A stretch of DNA of 64,000 nucleotides from Nevskia soli DSM 19509. GTDB taxonomy: Bacteria > Pseudomonadota > Gammaproteobacteria > Nevskiales > Nevskiaceae. The notes under the pieces are model-generated. The model was not told the DNA's origin. It ran no database searches and saw nothing but the letters and a program-made list of their open reading frames with translations. The DNA lies in the NCBI RefSeq assembly GCF_000711955.1, contig NZ_JONR01000010.1, positions 134,375 through 198,374 of the forward strand, in the 5' to 3' direction. The position numbers and the translations under genes were made by a program. Positions 34,926 through 43,816 of this stretch are shown piece by piece (within the stretch, counting starts at the first letter, position 1; every line of letters starts with the position of its first letter).

Positions 34926-35903
34926 ATGAAAAAGCCCGTACGCGTCACCGTCACCGGCGCCGCCGGCCAGATTTCCTACTCGCTGATCTTCCGCATCGCC
35001 AGCGGCTCGATGCTGGGCCCGGACCAGCCGGTCATCCTGCAGTTGCTCGAAATCACCCCGGCGCTGGGCGCGCTGCAGGGCGTGGTGATGGAGCTGAACG
35101 ACTGCGCCTTCCCGCTGGTGCACGGCGTGGTGGCCACCGACAAGCCGGAAGAAGGCTTCGACGGCACCGATTACGCCCTGCTGGTCGGCGCGCGTCCGCG
35201 CGGCCCGGGCATGGAGCGCAAGGATCTGCTGACGGCCAACGCGGCGATCTTCTCGGTGCAGGGCAAGGCCATCGCGGCCAAGGCCTCCAAGGACGTCAAG
35301 GTGCTGGTGGTCGGCAACCCGGCCAACACCAATGCGCTGATCGCGCAGTCCAACGCCAAGGGCATGGATCCCAAGCAGTTCACCGCCATGGTGCGCCTGG
35401 ACCACAACCGCGCCATCAGCCAGATCGCTTCCAAGACCGGCGCCGCGGTGACGGACGTGGACAAGGTCATCATCTGGGGCAACCACAGCGCCACCCAGTA
35501 CCCGGACATCAGCCACGCCACCGTCGCCGGCAAGGCCGCCAAGAGCCTCGTCACCCAGGAATGGGTGGAAAAGGATTTCATCCCCGTCGTACAGCAGCGC
35601 GGCGCGGCCATCATCAAGGCGCGCGGCGCTTCCAGTGCGGCCTCGGCGGCCTCCTCGGCGGTCGACCACATGCGCGACTGGGCCCTGGGCACCAACGGCA
35701 AGTGGGTCAGCATGGGCATTCCGTCCGACGGCTCCTACGGCATCAAGCCGGGCGTCGTGTATGGCTATCCCGTGACCTGCAAGGACGGCAAGTACGAGAT
35801 CGTGCAGGGCCTGTCGGTCGACGAGTTCTCGCGCGGCAAGATGACCGCCACCGAGACCGAGCTGCGTGAAGAGCGCGCCGCGATCGAGGAACTGCTGAAG
35901 TAG
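34926..35903 (+). CDS. mdh: Malate dehydrogenase (NAD)
   Basis: I use the ATG at 34926, giving MKKPVRVTVTGAAGQISYSLIFRIASG and 325 residues, normal for the Xanthomonas/Burkholderia-type enzyme. Conserved parts are the dinucleotide fold GAAGQISYSLI, the substrate Arg loop ARPRGPGMERKDLL, VVGNPANTNALIA, LDHNRAISQIASKTG and the catalytic His in IIWGNHSATQYPD. It interconverts malate and oxaloacetate in the TCA cycle. It stands alone, after the repeat cluster and before a small secreted protein gene. Confidence 0.98.
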   Translation: MKKPVRVTVTGAAGQISYSLIFRIASGSMLGPDQPVILQLLEITPALGALQGVVMELNDCAFPLVHGVVATDKPEEGFDGTDYALLVGARPRGPGMERKDLLTANAAIFSVQGKAIAAKASKDVKVLVVGNPANTNALIAQSNAKGMDPKQFTAMVRLDHNRAISQIASKTGAAVTDVDKVIIWGNHSATQYPDISHATVAGKAAKSLVTQEWVEKDFIPVVQQRGAAIIKARGASSAASAASSAVDHMRDWALGTNGKWVSMGIPSDGSYGIKPGVVYGYPVTCKDGKYEIVQGLSVDEFSRGKMTATETELREERAAIEELLK

Positions 35904-35991
35904 GCGACGCTAGGCTTTTACCATCCCGCGTGTCCTGGGGCCGGTCGGCAATGACCGGCCCCCGCGCGAGAGGTCCGCTCGGGAGAGTGCG

Positions 35992-36423
35992 ATGAAAAAG
36001 TGGCAGAGCGCGGCAATCGTGGTCCTGGCCTGGGCAGTCGCCGGTGCGGCGCAGGCATTCACCATCAAGACCGAGTCGGACAATCCGCTGCTGACGGGAG
36101 ACGCGCTGAGCGCCGCCACCCAGCAGATGGCGACGACCGTCGGCAACAACATCCCGGACAGTCCCGACGTCAAGGTCTACGTCTATTCCAAGGTCAGCCC
36201 GAGCAAGCAGGGCGATGGCCGCTACATCTTCCTGCACCGCATCGAACTGCGCCGCGCCTTCAATGCGGGGCCGCCGTATCCCTACGCCGGCTGGCTGCCG
36301 ATCGAATCGCGCGAGCGCTACGGGGTCGGCAGCGCCGACGAGGTCCGCGCCAAGCTCGACGAAACGCTGCGCGACTTCTTCACCCGCATGAAGCAGGTCG
36401 ATCCCGTCAAGGGATTCAAGTAA
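35992..36423 (+). CDS. Small secreted protein of unknown function
   Basis: This 143-residue protein has a clear signal peptide (MKKWQSAAIVVLAWAVAGAAQA, cleaved before FTIKTES). The mature part contains DSPDVKVYVYSKVSPSKQGDGRYIFLHRIELRRAFN and ends in a charged segment, LRDFFTRMKQVDPVKGFK. There are no cysteines in the mature part. I do not recognise the family. It lies between mdh and the CorA-type transporter, 88 bp after mdh, and could have its own promoter. Confidence 0.75.
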   Translation: MKKWQSAAIVVLAWAVAGAAQAFTIKTESDNPLLTGDALSAATQQMATTVGNNIPDSPDVKVYVYSKVSPSKQGDGRYIFLHRIELRRAFNAGPPYPYAGWLPIESRERYGVGSADEVRAKLDETLRDFFTRMKQVDPVKGFK

Positions 36424-36453
36424 TGCGGAGCGGGCGCGGGTAGGGCAGGCCGC

Positions 36454-37416
36454 ATGGAAATCTACCACTGCCTCAGCGGCCATCCGCCCATCCTGCACAA
36501 CCGGCTGGACCACATGCCGGAAGAGGGCTACATCTGGCTCGACTTCCTGCGCAGCGAGGCCCAGGGCTGGGAAAGCTGGCCCAGGCGGCTGCTCGGCGTC
36601 GAGGTCGACCACACCCAGGTCGCCGACGCGCTGACGCCCGGCCACAGCTCGTATTTCGACGCCACCGAAGACTACGACATGGTGATCTTCGAGGGCCTGG
36701 GGCCACGCGACGATCCCTTCCCGCTGGAAACGCGCAGCGCCTCGTTCTTCGTCTTCGAGCGCCTGCTGATCACCGTGCGCGCCGAGGACAACCTCAGCTT
36801 CCAGATGGTCAAACAGAAGCTGAAAGGCATGAAAGCCAAGTCGCCGCCGAGCGCGCTGTGCATGGCCCACCTGGTGCTCGACACCATGGTCGACCGTTTC
36901 CTGCGTGTGCGCGAGATACTGGCGGTGCGCCTGACCGAGCTGCAGGACGAGCTGCTCAATCCCGACAACAAGATGGAAGACTGGCACGCCCTGCTCGAGG
37001 GTCGCCGCCTGGTGCGGCGCCTGGAGGCGCTGAGCGAGGACCAGATCGAGGCGCTGGATGCCTGGCGCCGCGGCACCGCGCTGGACTGGGGCAGTACCGC
37101 CGAAGTGCGCATGCGCGACCTGCGCGAGCACGTCACCCGCGTGCGCGACCATGCCAGCGGCATGGAGCGGGATCTGGAAGCGGCGGTGCAGCTGTATTTC
37201 GCCACCGTCAGCGCCCGCACCAACGAGATCATGAAGGTCTTCACCGTGCTGACCGTGATCTTCATGCCGCTGACCCTGCTCACCGGCATCTGGGGCATGA
37301 ACTTCAAGCACATGCCCGAGCTGGACTGGGAATACGGTTACTACTGGGCGCTGGGCCTGATCTTCATCATCGGCTTCGGCATGTTCTGGTGGTTCCGCCG
37401 CAGCAAGTTTTTCTGA
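36454..37416 (+). CDS. CorA-family divalent metal transporter
   Basis: The 320-residue protein has a long soluble N-terminal domain rich in helices and two C-terminal membrane helices. The signature GMN is present in LTGIWGMNFKHMPELDW between them. The helix before it (TVSARTNEIMKVFTVLTVIFMPLTLLTG) is typical of the stalk and first membrane helix. CorA relatives move Mg2+, Co2+ or, in the ZntB branch, Zn2+. The N-terminal WLDFL element does not decide between these. Confidence 0.92.
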   Translation: MEIYHCLSGHPPILHNRLDHMPEEGYIWLDFLRSEAQGWESWPRRLLGVEVDHTQVADALTPGHSSYFDATEDYDMVIFEGLGPRDDPFPLETRSASFFVFERLLITVRAEDNLSFQMVKQKLKGMKAKSPPSALCMAHLVLDTMVDRFLRVREILAVRLTELQDELLNPDNKMEDWHALLEGRRLVRRLEALSEDQIEALDAWRRGTALDWGSTAEVRMRDLREHVTRVRDHASGMERDLEAAVQLYFATVSARTNEIMKVFTVLTVIFMPLTLLTGIWGMNFKHMPELDWEYGYYWALGLIFIIGFGMFWWFRRSKFF

Positions 37417-37440
37417 AGCCGGAAAGCGGCCCGCTGTTGT

Positions 37441-37469
37441 AGGGCGGCCCGTGGCCGCCGCAGCGCTGT
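37441..37469. repeat. 29-bp GGCGGC hairpin repeat, copy 2
   Basis: It matches 20952-20980 at 26 of 29 positions and forms a perfect GGCGGCC/GGCCGCC hairpin with a 3-nt loop. It lies between convergent genes (CorA-type and rsmB), as the other copy does. Confidence 0.75.
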
Positions 37470-37476
37470 GGTCCGA

Positions 37477-38874
37477 TCAGGAAGGCCAGCCTCCCCAGGC
37501 CCCTTGCGAAACCGCTGTCGGCTCCGCTTCGCTTGAGCCGACCTGCGGCGCGACGTCTTCCGCAACCTTGGTCAGCCGCGCGTAATAAAACCCGTCGAAA
37601 GCCCCGCCCGGCGCGATGCGCCGGCCGATCCCGCACGCCTCGCCCCATTCCGCCGCGATCGGCACCTCGCGCGCATCCGCGTGCGCGCCCATGAACCCCG
37701 CCAGCACCGCTTCGCCCTCGGCCTTCAGCACCGAGCAGGTGGCGTAGACCAGCAGGCCGCCGGGTGCCAGCAGCGGCCACAGCGCCCGCAGCAGGCGCTG
37801 CTGCAGCTCGGCCATGCGCGGGATGTCGCTGTCGCGGCGCAGCCACTTGATGTCGGGATGGCGCCGGATCACGCCCGTGCCGGAGCAGGGCGCGTCGAGC
37901 AGGATGCGGTCGAACGGCTTGCCGTCCCACCACACCGTCGGCTTGGACGCGTCGGCTACTTCGAAGCGGGCCAGCACGTTCGAGCGCTGCAGGTTCTCGG
38001 CCACCCGCGCCAGCCGCGACAGGTCGCTGTCCAGTGCCAGCAGCTTGAGGCCGTTCACCCGTTCCAGCAGATGCACCGTCTTGCCGCCCGGCGCGGCACA
38101 GGCGTCCAGCACGCGCTGGCCCGGCTGCGCATCGATCAGGTCGGCGGCGAGCTGCGCCGCCGCATCCTGCACCGAGGCGCGGCCGCTGATGAAGCCCGGA
38201 ATCCCGTCCACCGATACCGCATTGACGAAGCGCACGGCGTCCGCCGCTTCCGGCACCGCTTCGGCTTCGATGCCGGCCGCAGCCAGCTCCGCCAGATAGG
38301 CATCGCGTGTGACCTGGCGGCGGTTGACGCGCAGGGTCAGCGGCCCGGGTTCGTTGCCGCCGGCCAGCACCGTGCGCCAGCTGTCCCGCCAGTCCGCCTT
38401 GACCGCATCCACCAGCCAGTCCGGATAGGACTGGCGGATGCTCGCCGTCGCCGGCAGCGCGCCGTCGATGGCGGCCTGCTCGCGCTGGTAACGCCGCAGC
38501 ACCGCATTGACCAGCCCCTTGGCCCAGGCCTTGTCCATCACCGCTGCGGCGGCCACCGTTTCGCCCACCGCCGCGTGCGGCGGCACCCGCATCGAGCGCA
38601 ATTGGTACAGGCCGCAGGCCAGCAACGCCTGCACCTCCGGTTCGTCCTTCAGCGGCTTCTGCAACAGCAGGCCTGTCAGCGCCGTCAGCAGCCGGTACTC
38701 GCGCACCACGCCGTAAGCGATGGCCCGCAGCAGGGAACTGTCCGGCCCGCTCAGGCCCGGACTCTGTGCTACCAGCGCATCGTCGAGGCTGGCGCCCTTG
38801 AGTACGGCGGCCACCGTCAGCGCGGCGCGCGCGCGGACGTTGGGAGTGGTGCTGGCTGGGGACGGTGTGGACAA
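37477..38874 (-). CDS. rsmB: 16S rRNA (cytosine-967-C5)-methyltransferase
   Basis: No ATG fits; I take TTG 38874 (465 residues). The N-terminal NusB-like domain starts at NVRARAALTVAAVLKGASLDDAL. The methyltransferase domain has VLDACAAPGGKTVHLLE (SAM site), ILLDAPCSGTGVIRRHPDIKW (catalytic Cys region) and VYATCSVLKAEGE (second Cys). RsmB normally ends shortly after the segment FYYARLTK; here about 22 further residues follow, part of which is encoded by a palindromic repeat (37517-37542). It normally follows fmt, but here two opposite-strand genes separate them. Confidence 0.95.
   Translation of the reverse strand: MSTPSPASTTPNVRARAALTVAAVLKGASLDDALVAQSPGLSGPDSSLLRAIAYGVVREYRLLTALTGLLLQKPLKDEPEVQALLACGLYQLRSMRVPPHAAVGETVAAAAVMDKAWAKGLVNAVLRRYQREQAAIDGALPATASIRQSYPDWLVDAVKADWRDSWRTVLAGGNEPGPLTLRVNRRQVTRDAYLAELAAAGIEAEAVPEAADAVRFVNAVSVDGIPGFISGRASVQDAAAQLAADLIDAQPGQRVLDACAAPGGKTVHLLERVNGLKLLALDSDLSRLARVAENLQRSNVLARFEVADASKPTVWWDGKPFDRILLDAPCSGTGVIRRHPDIKWLRRDSDIPRMAELQQRLLRALWPLLAPGGLLVYATCSVLKAEGEAVLAGFMGAHADAREVPIAAEWGEACGIGRRIAPGGAFDGFYYARLTKVAEDVAPQVGSSEAEPTAVSQGAWGGWPS
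37517..37542. repeat. Palindromic element with AAGCGAAGCG loop, copy 2, inside rsmB
   Basis: On the minus strand the stem is GTCGGCTC / GAGCCGAC and the loop AAGCGAAGCG, the same loop as at 18231 and 63859. It is translated as part of the RsmB tail (QVGSSEAEPTAV). Confidence 0.85.
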
Positions 38875-39054
38875 GACGAAGGCCAGGAAAGGTGCGTGGG
38901 AGCGGCAGTTTAGAGCTTTCCGCGGCAAATGAGCGTGCCGAGCCCGGCCTGCGCTGCACCGCATCTGCACCATTTTCCGCCTTTTTTGCACCCCCTGGCC
39001 GAAAGCCCTGCATGGCGTGCCGCCAGACTTTGCCCATCCATCACGGGCCTTGCC

Positions 39055-39525
39055 ATGCGTCTCGCCAAGCTGCTGAATTTCGCGCCGACCAATACTTCGA
39101 CTTGTTTGCTGGCGATCGCGGCCGTCATGGGCATGCTGCCCCTCGACTACCTGATTTCGACGTGGAGCGAAGACATCAGCCGGTCCGGTGCGATGTGGCT
39201 GGCCACCGTCGCTTGCGGCGCCCTGCTCGGGCGCCTGGTGGGTGAGCAGATGCCCGGCAGCGCCACCAACCAGCGCTACGCCTTGAGCCTGCTGCTCTGC
39301 GGCGCCGCCTTGCGCGGCGTGGCGACGCCGCTGCGCATCGGCGCCTGTGTCGACGCCGGTTTCATGCTCGACCGCTACGCGCTCGGCGTACTGGCCGGAT
39401 CGCGCCGCGAGCAACGCCCCTTGCCGCCCGCGCGACTGGCGCTGGCGGGAGCCCTGTGGTTGCCGACCGAAGTGGTGCTCGGGCGCGCCCTCAACTCGAT
39501 GCTGCAGCCGGTCACGACCTTTTGA
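39055..39525 (+). CDS. Membrane protein of unknown function
   Basis: The ATG at 39055 gives 156 residues (MRLAKLLNFAPTNTSTCLLAIAAVMGMLPLDYLIS); the upstream open frame is not needed. Three or four hydrophobic segments are seen, including MWLATVACGALLGRLVGEQ and LALAGALWLPTEVVLGRAL. I do not recognise a family. It precedes creD by 43 bp in the same direction and interrupts the normal fmt-rsmB order. Confidence 0.65.
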   Translation: MRLAKLLNFAPTNTSTCLLAIAAVMGMLPLDYLISTWSEDISRSGAMWLATVACGALLGRLVGEQMPGSATNQRYALSLLLCGAALRGVATPLRIGACVDAGFMLDRYALGVLAGSRREQRPLPPARLALAGALWLPTEVVLGRALNSMLQPVTTF

Positions 39526-39568
39526 ACGCGCCGCGCTTCCACATTCCATGTCATCACAGGGAGAGACC

Positions 39569-40969
39569 ATGACCACTGAAGATCCGATCATCGAGGCGCC
39601 GCCGCCCCTGCCGCCGCAGCGGTGGGCGCCGCGCTTTTCCTCGCCGCTGGGGCGGCTGCTGCTGATCGCCGTGCTGATGCTGCTGCTCAATATTCCGCTG
39701 ATGATGATTCGCGGCGTGGTGGACGAGCGCGCGGCGCGGCGCGGTGAAGCCGTCGGCGACATCCTGGCCGGCTGGGGTGGACCGCAGAGCCTCACCGGCC
39801 CGGTCCTGCGCGTGCCTTTCGCGGTGCATCGCATGGTGCCCGGCACGGACGGCAAGCTGGTGCGGCAGGACACCACCGAAGCGGCGTATTTCCTGCCGCG
39901 CGAACTGCACATCGACGGCAAGCTCGAAGCCGAAATGCGGCACCGTGGCATCTTCGAGGTGCCGGTCTACGTGGCGCGGCTGCATCTGTCCGGGCAGTTC
40001 GAGCGTCCGGATTTCACGCCCTGGTCGGTGAGTCCCGAGGACATCGACTGGAAGCATGCGGAGCTGGTGGTCGGCATGGCCGAGCCGCGCACCCTGCAGG
40101 CCGATGCCGCCCTCAACTGGAGCGGACAGGCCCTGCGCTTCAAGCCTTCCACCGGCCATGCCGACCAGTGGGTCGAGTCCGGCATCCACGCCCCGCTGGG
40201 GCAGGAACTGGCGCAGGTGTCCGGGCCGGACGGCAGCAGCTTCTCGATCCAGCTCAGCTTCAACGGCGCCGATGCGCTGTCCTTCACCCCCACCGCCGAG
40301 CAGACCGAAGTGACGCTCGCCGCGGACTGGCCGCATCCCAGTTTCCAGGGCGGCTGGCTCCCCACGCAACGCGCCGTGCGCGACGACGGCTTCAATGCGC
40401 AATGGTCCGTGTCCTATCTCGGCCGCGACTATCCGCAGCACTGGACCGGGCTGGCGAACGCGGCGGCCACCCTGGGCAAATCCCGTTTTGGCGTGACCCT
40501 GGCCCAACCGGTCGATCCCTACGTGACGGCCGAGCGCGTGCTCAAGTACGCGGTGCTGACCCTGCTCTTCACCTTCGCCGTGATCTGGCTCACCGAAGTG
40601 CTCTCGGGGCAGACCGTGCATCCGATCCAGTACGCCTTCGTCGGCGCCGCCTTGTGCCTGTTCGGTTTGCTGCAGCTGTCCTTCGCCGAACACTTCGGCT
40701 TCACCGTGGCTTTCGTGGTCGCGGCGCTGGCGGTGGTGACGATGATCACCCTGTACTGCTTCAGCCTGCTGCGCCACGCCTGGCAGGCCCTCGCCGTCGG
40801 CGGCGTGCTGGGGGCGCTCTACGCCTACCTGTATTCGATCCTGCGCGCCGAGGACCACGCCCTGCTGGGCGGTTCGGTGGCCCTGTTCATCGGCCTGGGA
40901 GTAGCCATGTTCCTGACGCGCCGCGTCGATTGGAACGCGCTCGGCCGCCGTCCGCTCCCGCTCAGGTGA
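39569..40969 (+). CDS. creD: Inner-membrane protein CreD
   Basis: The ATG at 39569 follows a GGGAG site and gives 466 residues. The CreD layout is clear: a proline-rich cytoplasmic start, one membrane helix (LLLIAVLMLLLNIPLMMIRGVV), a large periplasmic domain and five to six C-terminal helices. Typical parts are ERAARRGEAVGDI, GGPQSLTGPVLRVP, DYPQHW, FGVTLAQPVDPYVTAERVLKYAVLTLLFTF and HPIQYAFVGAALCLFGLLQLSFAEHFGF. CreD is controlled by CreBC in enterics and linked to envelope stress and beta-lactam response; no creB or creC is nearby. Its 3' end overlaps fmt by 8 bp. Confidence 0.95.
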   Translation: MTTEDPIIEAPPPLPPQRWAPRFSSPLGRLLLIAVLMLLLNIPLMMIRGVVDERAARRGEAVGDILAGWGGPQSLTGPVLRVPFAVHRMVPGTDGKLVRQDTTEAAYFLPRELHIDGKLEAEMRHRGIFEVPVYVARLHLSGQFERPDFTPWSVSPEDIDWKHAELVVGMAEPRTLQADAALNWSGQALRFKPSTGHADQWVESGIHAPLGQELAQVSGPDGSSFSIQLSFNGADALSFTPTAEQTEVTLAADWPHPSFQGGWLPTQRAVRDDGFNAQWSVSYLGRDYPQHWTGLANAAATLGKSRFGVTLAQPVDPYVTAERVLKYAVLTLLFTFAVIWLTEVLSGQTVHPIQYAFVGAALCLFGLLQLSFAEHFGFTVAFVVAALAVVTMITLYCFSLLRHAWQALAVGGVLGALYAYLYSILRAEDHALLGGSVALFIGLGVAMFLTRRVDWNALGRRPLPLR

Positions 40970-41885
40970 AGGTCTTGCCCGCAATCGCCCAGCCGCGCAC
41001 CGCCTGTCCCGCCTCCAGCGCCTTGCCCCCCGGCCGCTGCAACTCGGTCACCAGCAACGCGCCCTCGCCGCAGGCGATGCGCAGGCCGGCGGCGTCCGCC
41101 GCGACCACGGTGCCGGGCGCCGCGTTGCCCGCGCCATCCACGGCGCGCGCGTTCCAGAAGCGGATGCGTTCGCCATCCAGCTCGCTCCACGCCACCGGCG
41201 CCGGGTTGAAGGCGCGCACCCGCCGCGCCAGCGTCGCCGCCGGCTGGCTCCAGTCGATGCGCGCTTCCTCCTTGGAGAGTTTTCTGGCGTAGGTCATGCC
41301 CTCGGCCGGCTGCGCCCGCTCCGGCAGCTCGCCGCGCTGCAGCCGCGCCAGGGCCTCGACGATGAGCCGCCCGCCCAGGGGGGACAGCGCGTCGTGCAGC
41401 TGCGCGGCCGTCATCTCCGGCGTCAGCGGCAGGCGCTCCAGCAGCAGCATCGGCCCGGTATCGAGCCCGGCGTCCATGCGCATGATGGTGATGCCGCTCT
41501 CGCTGTCGCCGGCTTCCACCGCCCGCGCGATCGGCGCCGCGCCGCGCCAGCGCGGCAGCAGCGAGCCGTGGATGTTGAGGCAGCCCAGCGTCGGGATATC
41601 CAGCACCGCCTGCGGCAGCAGCAGTCCGTAGGCCACCACCACCATCACCTCCGGCGCCAGCTCGCGCAGGACTGCCTGCGCCTCGGCATGCAGCTTCGGC
41701 GGCTTGTACACCGCCAGCCCCAGCGCCTCGGCGCGCAGCGCCACCGGCGAGGCCTGCAGCTTGCGGCCGCGCCCGGCGGGGCGGTCGGGCTGGGTGAAGA
41801 CGCCGACGATGTCATGGCCGGCGGCATGCAGCGCATCGAGCGCGGGCACGGCGAAGTCGGGAGTGCCGGCGAAGACGAGCTTCAC
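40962..41885 (-). CDS. fmt: Methionyl-tRNA formyltransferase
   Basis: The 307-residue length is normal. The formyltransferase domain starts MKLVFAGTPDFAVPALDAL; FTQPDRPAGRGRKLQASPVA, the active-site block LNIHGSLLPRWRGAAPI (Asn and His) and MDAGLDTGPMLL (Asp) are present. The C-terminal RNA-binding domain begins around KLSKEEARIDWSQPAATLARRVRAFNP. It formylates Met-tRNAfMet for initiation; def, encoded just upstream, later removes the formyl group. An inverted-repeat element lies between def and fmt. Confidence 0.98.
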   Translation of the reverse strand: MKLVFAGTPDFAVPALDALHAAGHDIVGVFTQPDRPAGRGRKLQASPVALRAEALGLAVYKPPKLHAEAQAVLRELAPEVMVVVAYGLLLPQAVLDIPTLGCLNIHGSLLPRWRGAAPIARAVEAGDSESGITIMRMDAGLDTGPMLLLERLPLTPEMTAAQLHDALSPLGGRLIVEALARLQRGELPERAQPAEGMTYARKLSKEEARIDWSQPAATLARRVRAFNPAPVAWSELDGERIRFWNARAVDGAGNAAPGTVVAADAAGLRIACGEGALLVTELQRPGGKALEAGQAVRGWAIAGKTFT

Positions 41886-41888
41886 AGA

Positions 41889-41987
41889 GTCAGTGGCCAG
41901 TGATTAGTGATTAGTGGCTAGTAAAAGCGCGAAAGCCGAAGCTGTTGACTGGCCACTAGTCACTGACCACTAGCCACTGCTTTAAGC
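41889..41987. repeat. Imperfect inverted repeat of GTGGCCAGTG type between def and fmt
   Basis: The left arm (41889-41927) has repeated CAGTGGCCAGTG and AGTGATT units; the right arm (41947-41987) is largely complementary and includes ACTGGCCACTAG. It is related to the element at 3687-3778. The right arm runs into def and supplies its last codons and stop. Confidence 0.8.
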
Positions 41988-42463
41988 AGCTTCTTCTTGA
42001 TCCGCTCGCGCTTCAGGCTGGACAGGTAATCGATGTAAAGCTTGCCGTCGAGATGGTCGATCTCGTGCTGGATGCACTGCGCCATCAGTCCTTCCGCTTC
42101 CAGTTCGAAGGGCTTGCCGTTGCGGTCCAGGGCGCGCAGCTTCACCTTGTTGTAGCGCTGCACCTTGTCGCGGATGTCCGGCAGGGACAGGCAGCCTTCT
42201 TCCATATCCTGGGGATCGTCGCTGCCGACCATCTCCGGGTTGATCATCACGATCGGCTGGTCGTGCTCGTCCGAACAGTCCATCACCGACAGGCGCAGCT
42301 GCACCCCGACCTGGTTCGCGGCCAGGCCGACGCCGGGGGCGGCGTACATGGTCTCGAACATGTCGTCGATCAGCTTCTGCAGCTTCTGGTCGAACTGCTG
42401 CACCGGCGCGGTCTTCTTGCGAAGCCGGGGATCGGGGTGATGCAGGATGGGGAGGAGGGCCAT
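41960..42463 (-). CDS. def: Peptide deformylase
   Basis: The ATG at 42463 gives MALLPILHHPDPRLRKKTAPV and 167 residues. The three deformylase motifs are intact: GVGLAANQ, EEGCLSLPD (metal Cys) and CIQHEIDHLDG (HExxH). The enzyme removes the N-formyl group from nascent proteins. The final residues AVASGQ and the stop codon are encoded by the inverted-repeat element that separates def from fmt. It is divergent from the LysM gene, as in many gammaproteobacteria. Confidence 0.98.
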   Translation of the reverse strand: MALLPILHHPDPRLRKKTAPVQQFDQKLQKLIDDMFETMYAAPGVGLAANQVGVQLRLSVMDCSDEHDQPIVMINPEMVGSDDPQDMEEGCLSLPDIRDKVQRYNKVKLRALDRNGKPFELEAEGLMAQCIQHEIDHLDGKLYIDYLSSLKRERIKKKLLKAVASGQ

Positions 42464-42616
42464 GGCGGCGGAGCTTGCTGCGTGACTGGTGACCAAACTT
42501 GCGAATTCACTGCCGGACTCGCCGGCAACCGTGCGTCACTGCTCAGGTTTGTGCCAAAATCGGCTAGCTGCTATACCGGCTGTTAAGAGGGTTTGCAGAA
42601 TAAAGGGAGTTGTGAC

Positions 42617-43807
42617 ATGGGGAAGTATAACGCCTCACCGGATCATTTTGGCCTGGCGCTGGGTGCGCGGAGCGTGGCAACCGGCCTGCTGCTGGCCCTG
42701 CTGGCCGGCTGCGCCGGCCAGGAATCGGCCTCGCTGAGCGAGAGCGCCAACGCCGAGACGGTGCCGCAGGCCGCGCCCGATCCGGATCCGGCGACCGCCG
42801 TCATCAACGGCGTGGACGACATCGGCCAGGCCACCGCCGCCGCCGGCGACCTGTCGCTGCGCGAGGACGCGCCGCTGCACTACACGGTGAAGAAGGGCGA
42901 TACCCTCTGGGGCATCTCCAACTACTACCTGCGCGACGCCTGGCAGTGGCCGCAGCTCTGGTACACCAACGGCCAGATCAAGAATCCCCACCTGATCTAC
43001 CCGGGCGAAGTGCTGACCCTGGTCATGGTCAACGGCCGCCCGCGCCTGATCCTGGCGGAGGACCGCCTGCATCCGCGCATCCATGAAATGCCGCTGGACC
43101 AGGCCATCCCGGCGATCCCGATCGACGCCATCCGCGAATTCCTGCGCGGTCCGCGCCTGATTTCCAAGGAAGAAATCGACAAGGCGCCCTACGTGGTCGA
43201 GTTCACCGATGAGCACGTCATCGTCGGCCAGAACAGCAGCGTCTACGTCAAGAACCTGCCGAAAGACACCGTCTCCAGCTGGTCCCTGGTCAAGGTGGGC
43301 AATCCCTACATCGACCCGGACAGCCACGAACTGCTCGGCTACGAGGCGATTCCCACCGGCGAGGCCGACCTGCGCGATTACGGCCAGCCCGCGGAAATGA
43401 TCCTGACCAAGTCGCCGCAGGAAGTGGAAATCGGCAACCGCCTGCTGCCGCTGGAGCCGGAGAGCTTCAAGGCCGACTTCTATCCCCATGCCCCGGCGGT
43501 GCCCGTTGACGGCCGCATCCTCAGCGTCTACGGCGCCCTGACCCTGATCGCCCAGTACGACATCGTCGCCATCAACCGCGGCAGCCGCGACGGCCTCGAT
43601 CCCGGCAGCATGCTCGGCATCTACCAGCAGGGCCACTCGGTGGCGGACCCCTACGGCAGCGGCAAGGTCCAGCTGCCGGAGCAGAAGGCCGGCCTGCTGA
43701 TGATCTTCAAGGTCACGCCGCGCCTGAGCTACGGCCTGGTGCTGAAGGAAACGCGCCCCGCCCACCAGTACGACAAGGTGCACAATCCGGCCAGCCGGCG
43801 GCACTGA
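42617..43807 (+). CDS. LysM-domain lipoprotein
   Basis: The ATG at 42617 has an AGGGAG site and gives a 396-residue protein. Its signal peptide ends in LLALLAGC, a lipobox. A single LysM domain is near residues 80-130 (YTVKKGDTLWGISNYYLRDAWQWPQLWYTN then NPHLIYPGEVLTL). The rest is a beta-rich region of unknown fold. This protein is regularly encoded upstream of dprA and divergent from def, and LysM suggests peptidoglycan binding. The dprA gene follows after 9 bp. Confidence 0.93.
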   Translation: MGKYNASPDHFGLALGARSVATGLLLALLAGCAGQESASLSESANAETVPQAAPDPDPATAVINGVDDIGQATAAAGDLSLREDAPLHYTVKKGDTLWGISNYYLRDAWQWPQLWYTNGQIKNPHLIYPGEVLTLVMVNGRPRLILAEDRLHPRIHEMPLDQAIPAIPIDAIREFLRGPRLISKEEIDKAPYVVEFTDEHVIVGQNSSVYVKNLPKDTVSSWSLVKVGNPYIDPDSHELLGYEAIPTGEADLRDYGQPAEMILTKSPQEVEIGNRLLPLEPESFKADFYPHAPAVPVDGRILSVYGALTLIAQYDIVAINRGSRDGLDPGSMLGIYQQGHSVADPYGSGKVQLPEQKAGLLMIFKVTPRLSYGLVLKETRPAHQYDKVHNPASRRH

Positions 43808-43816
43808 GCGCCGCCC

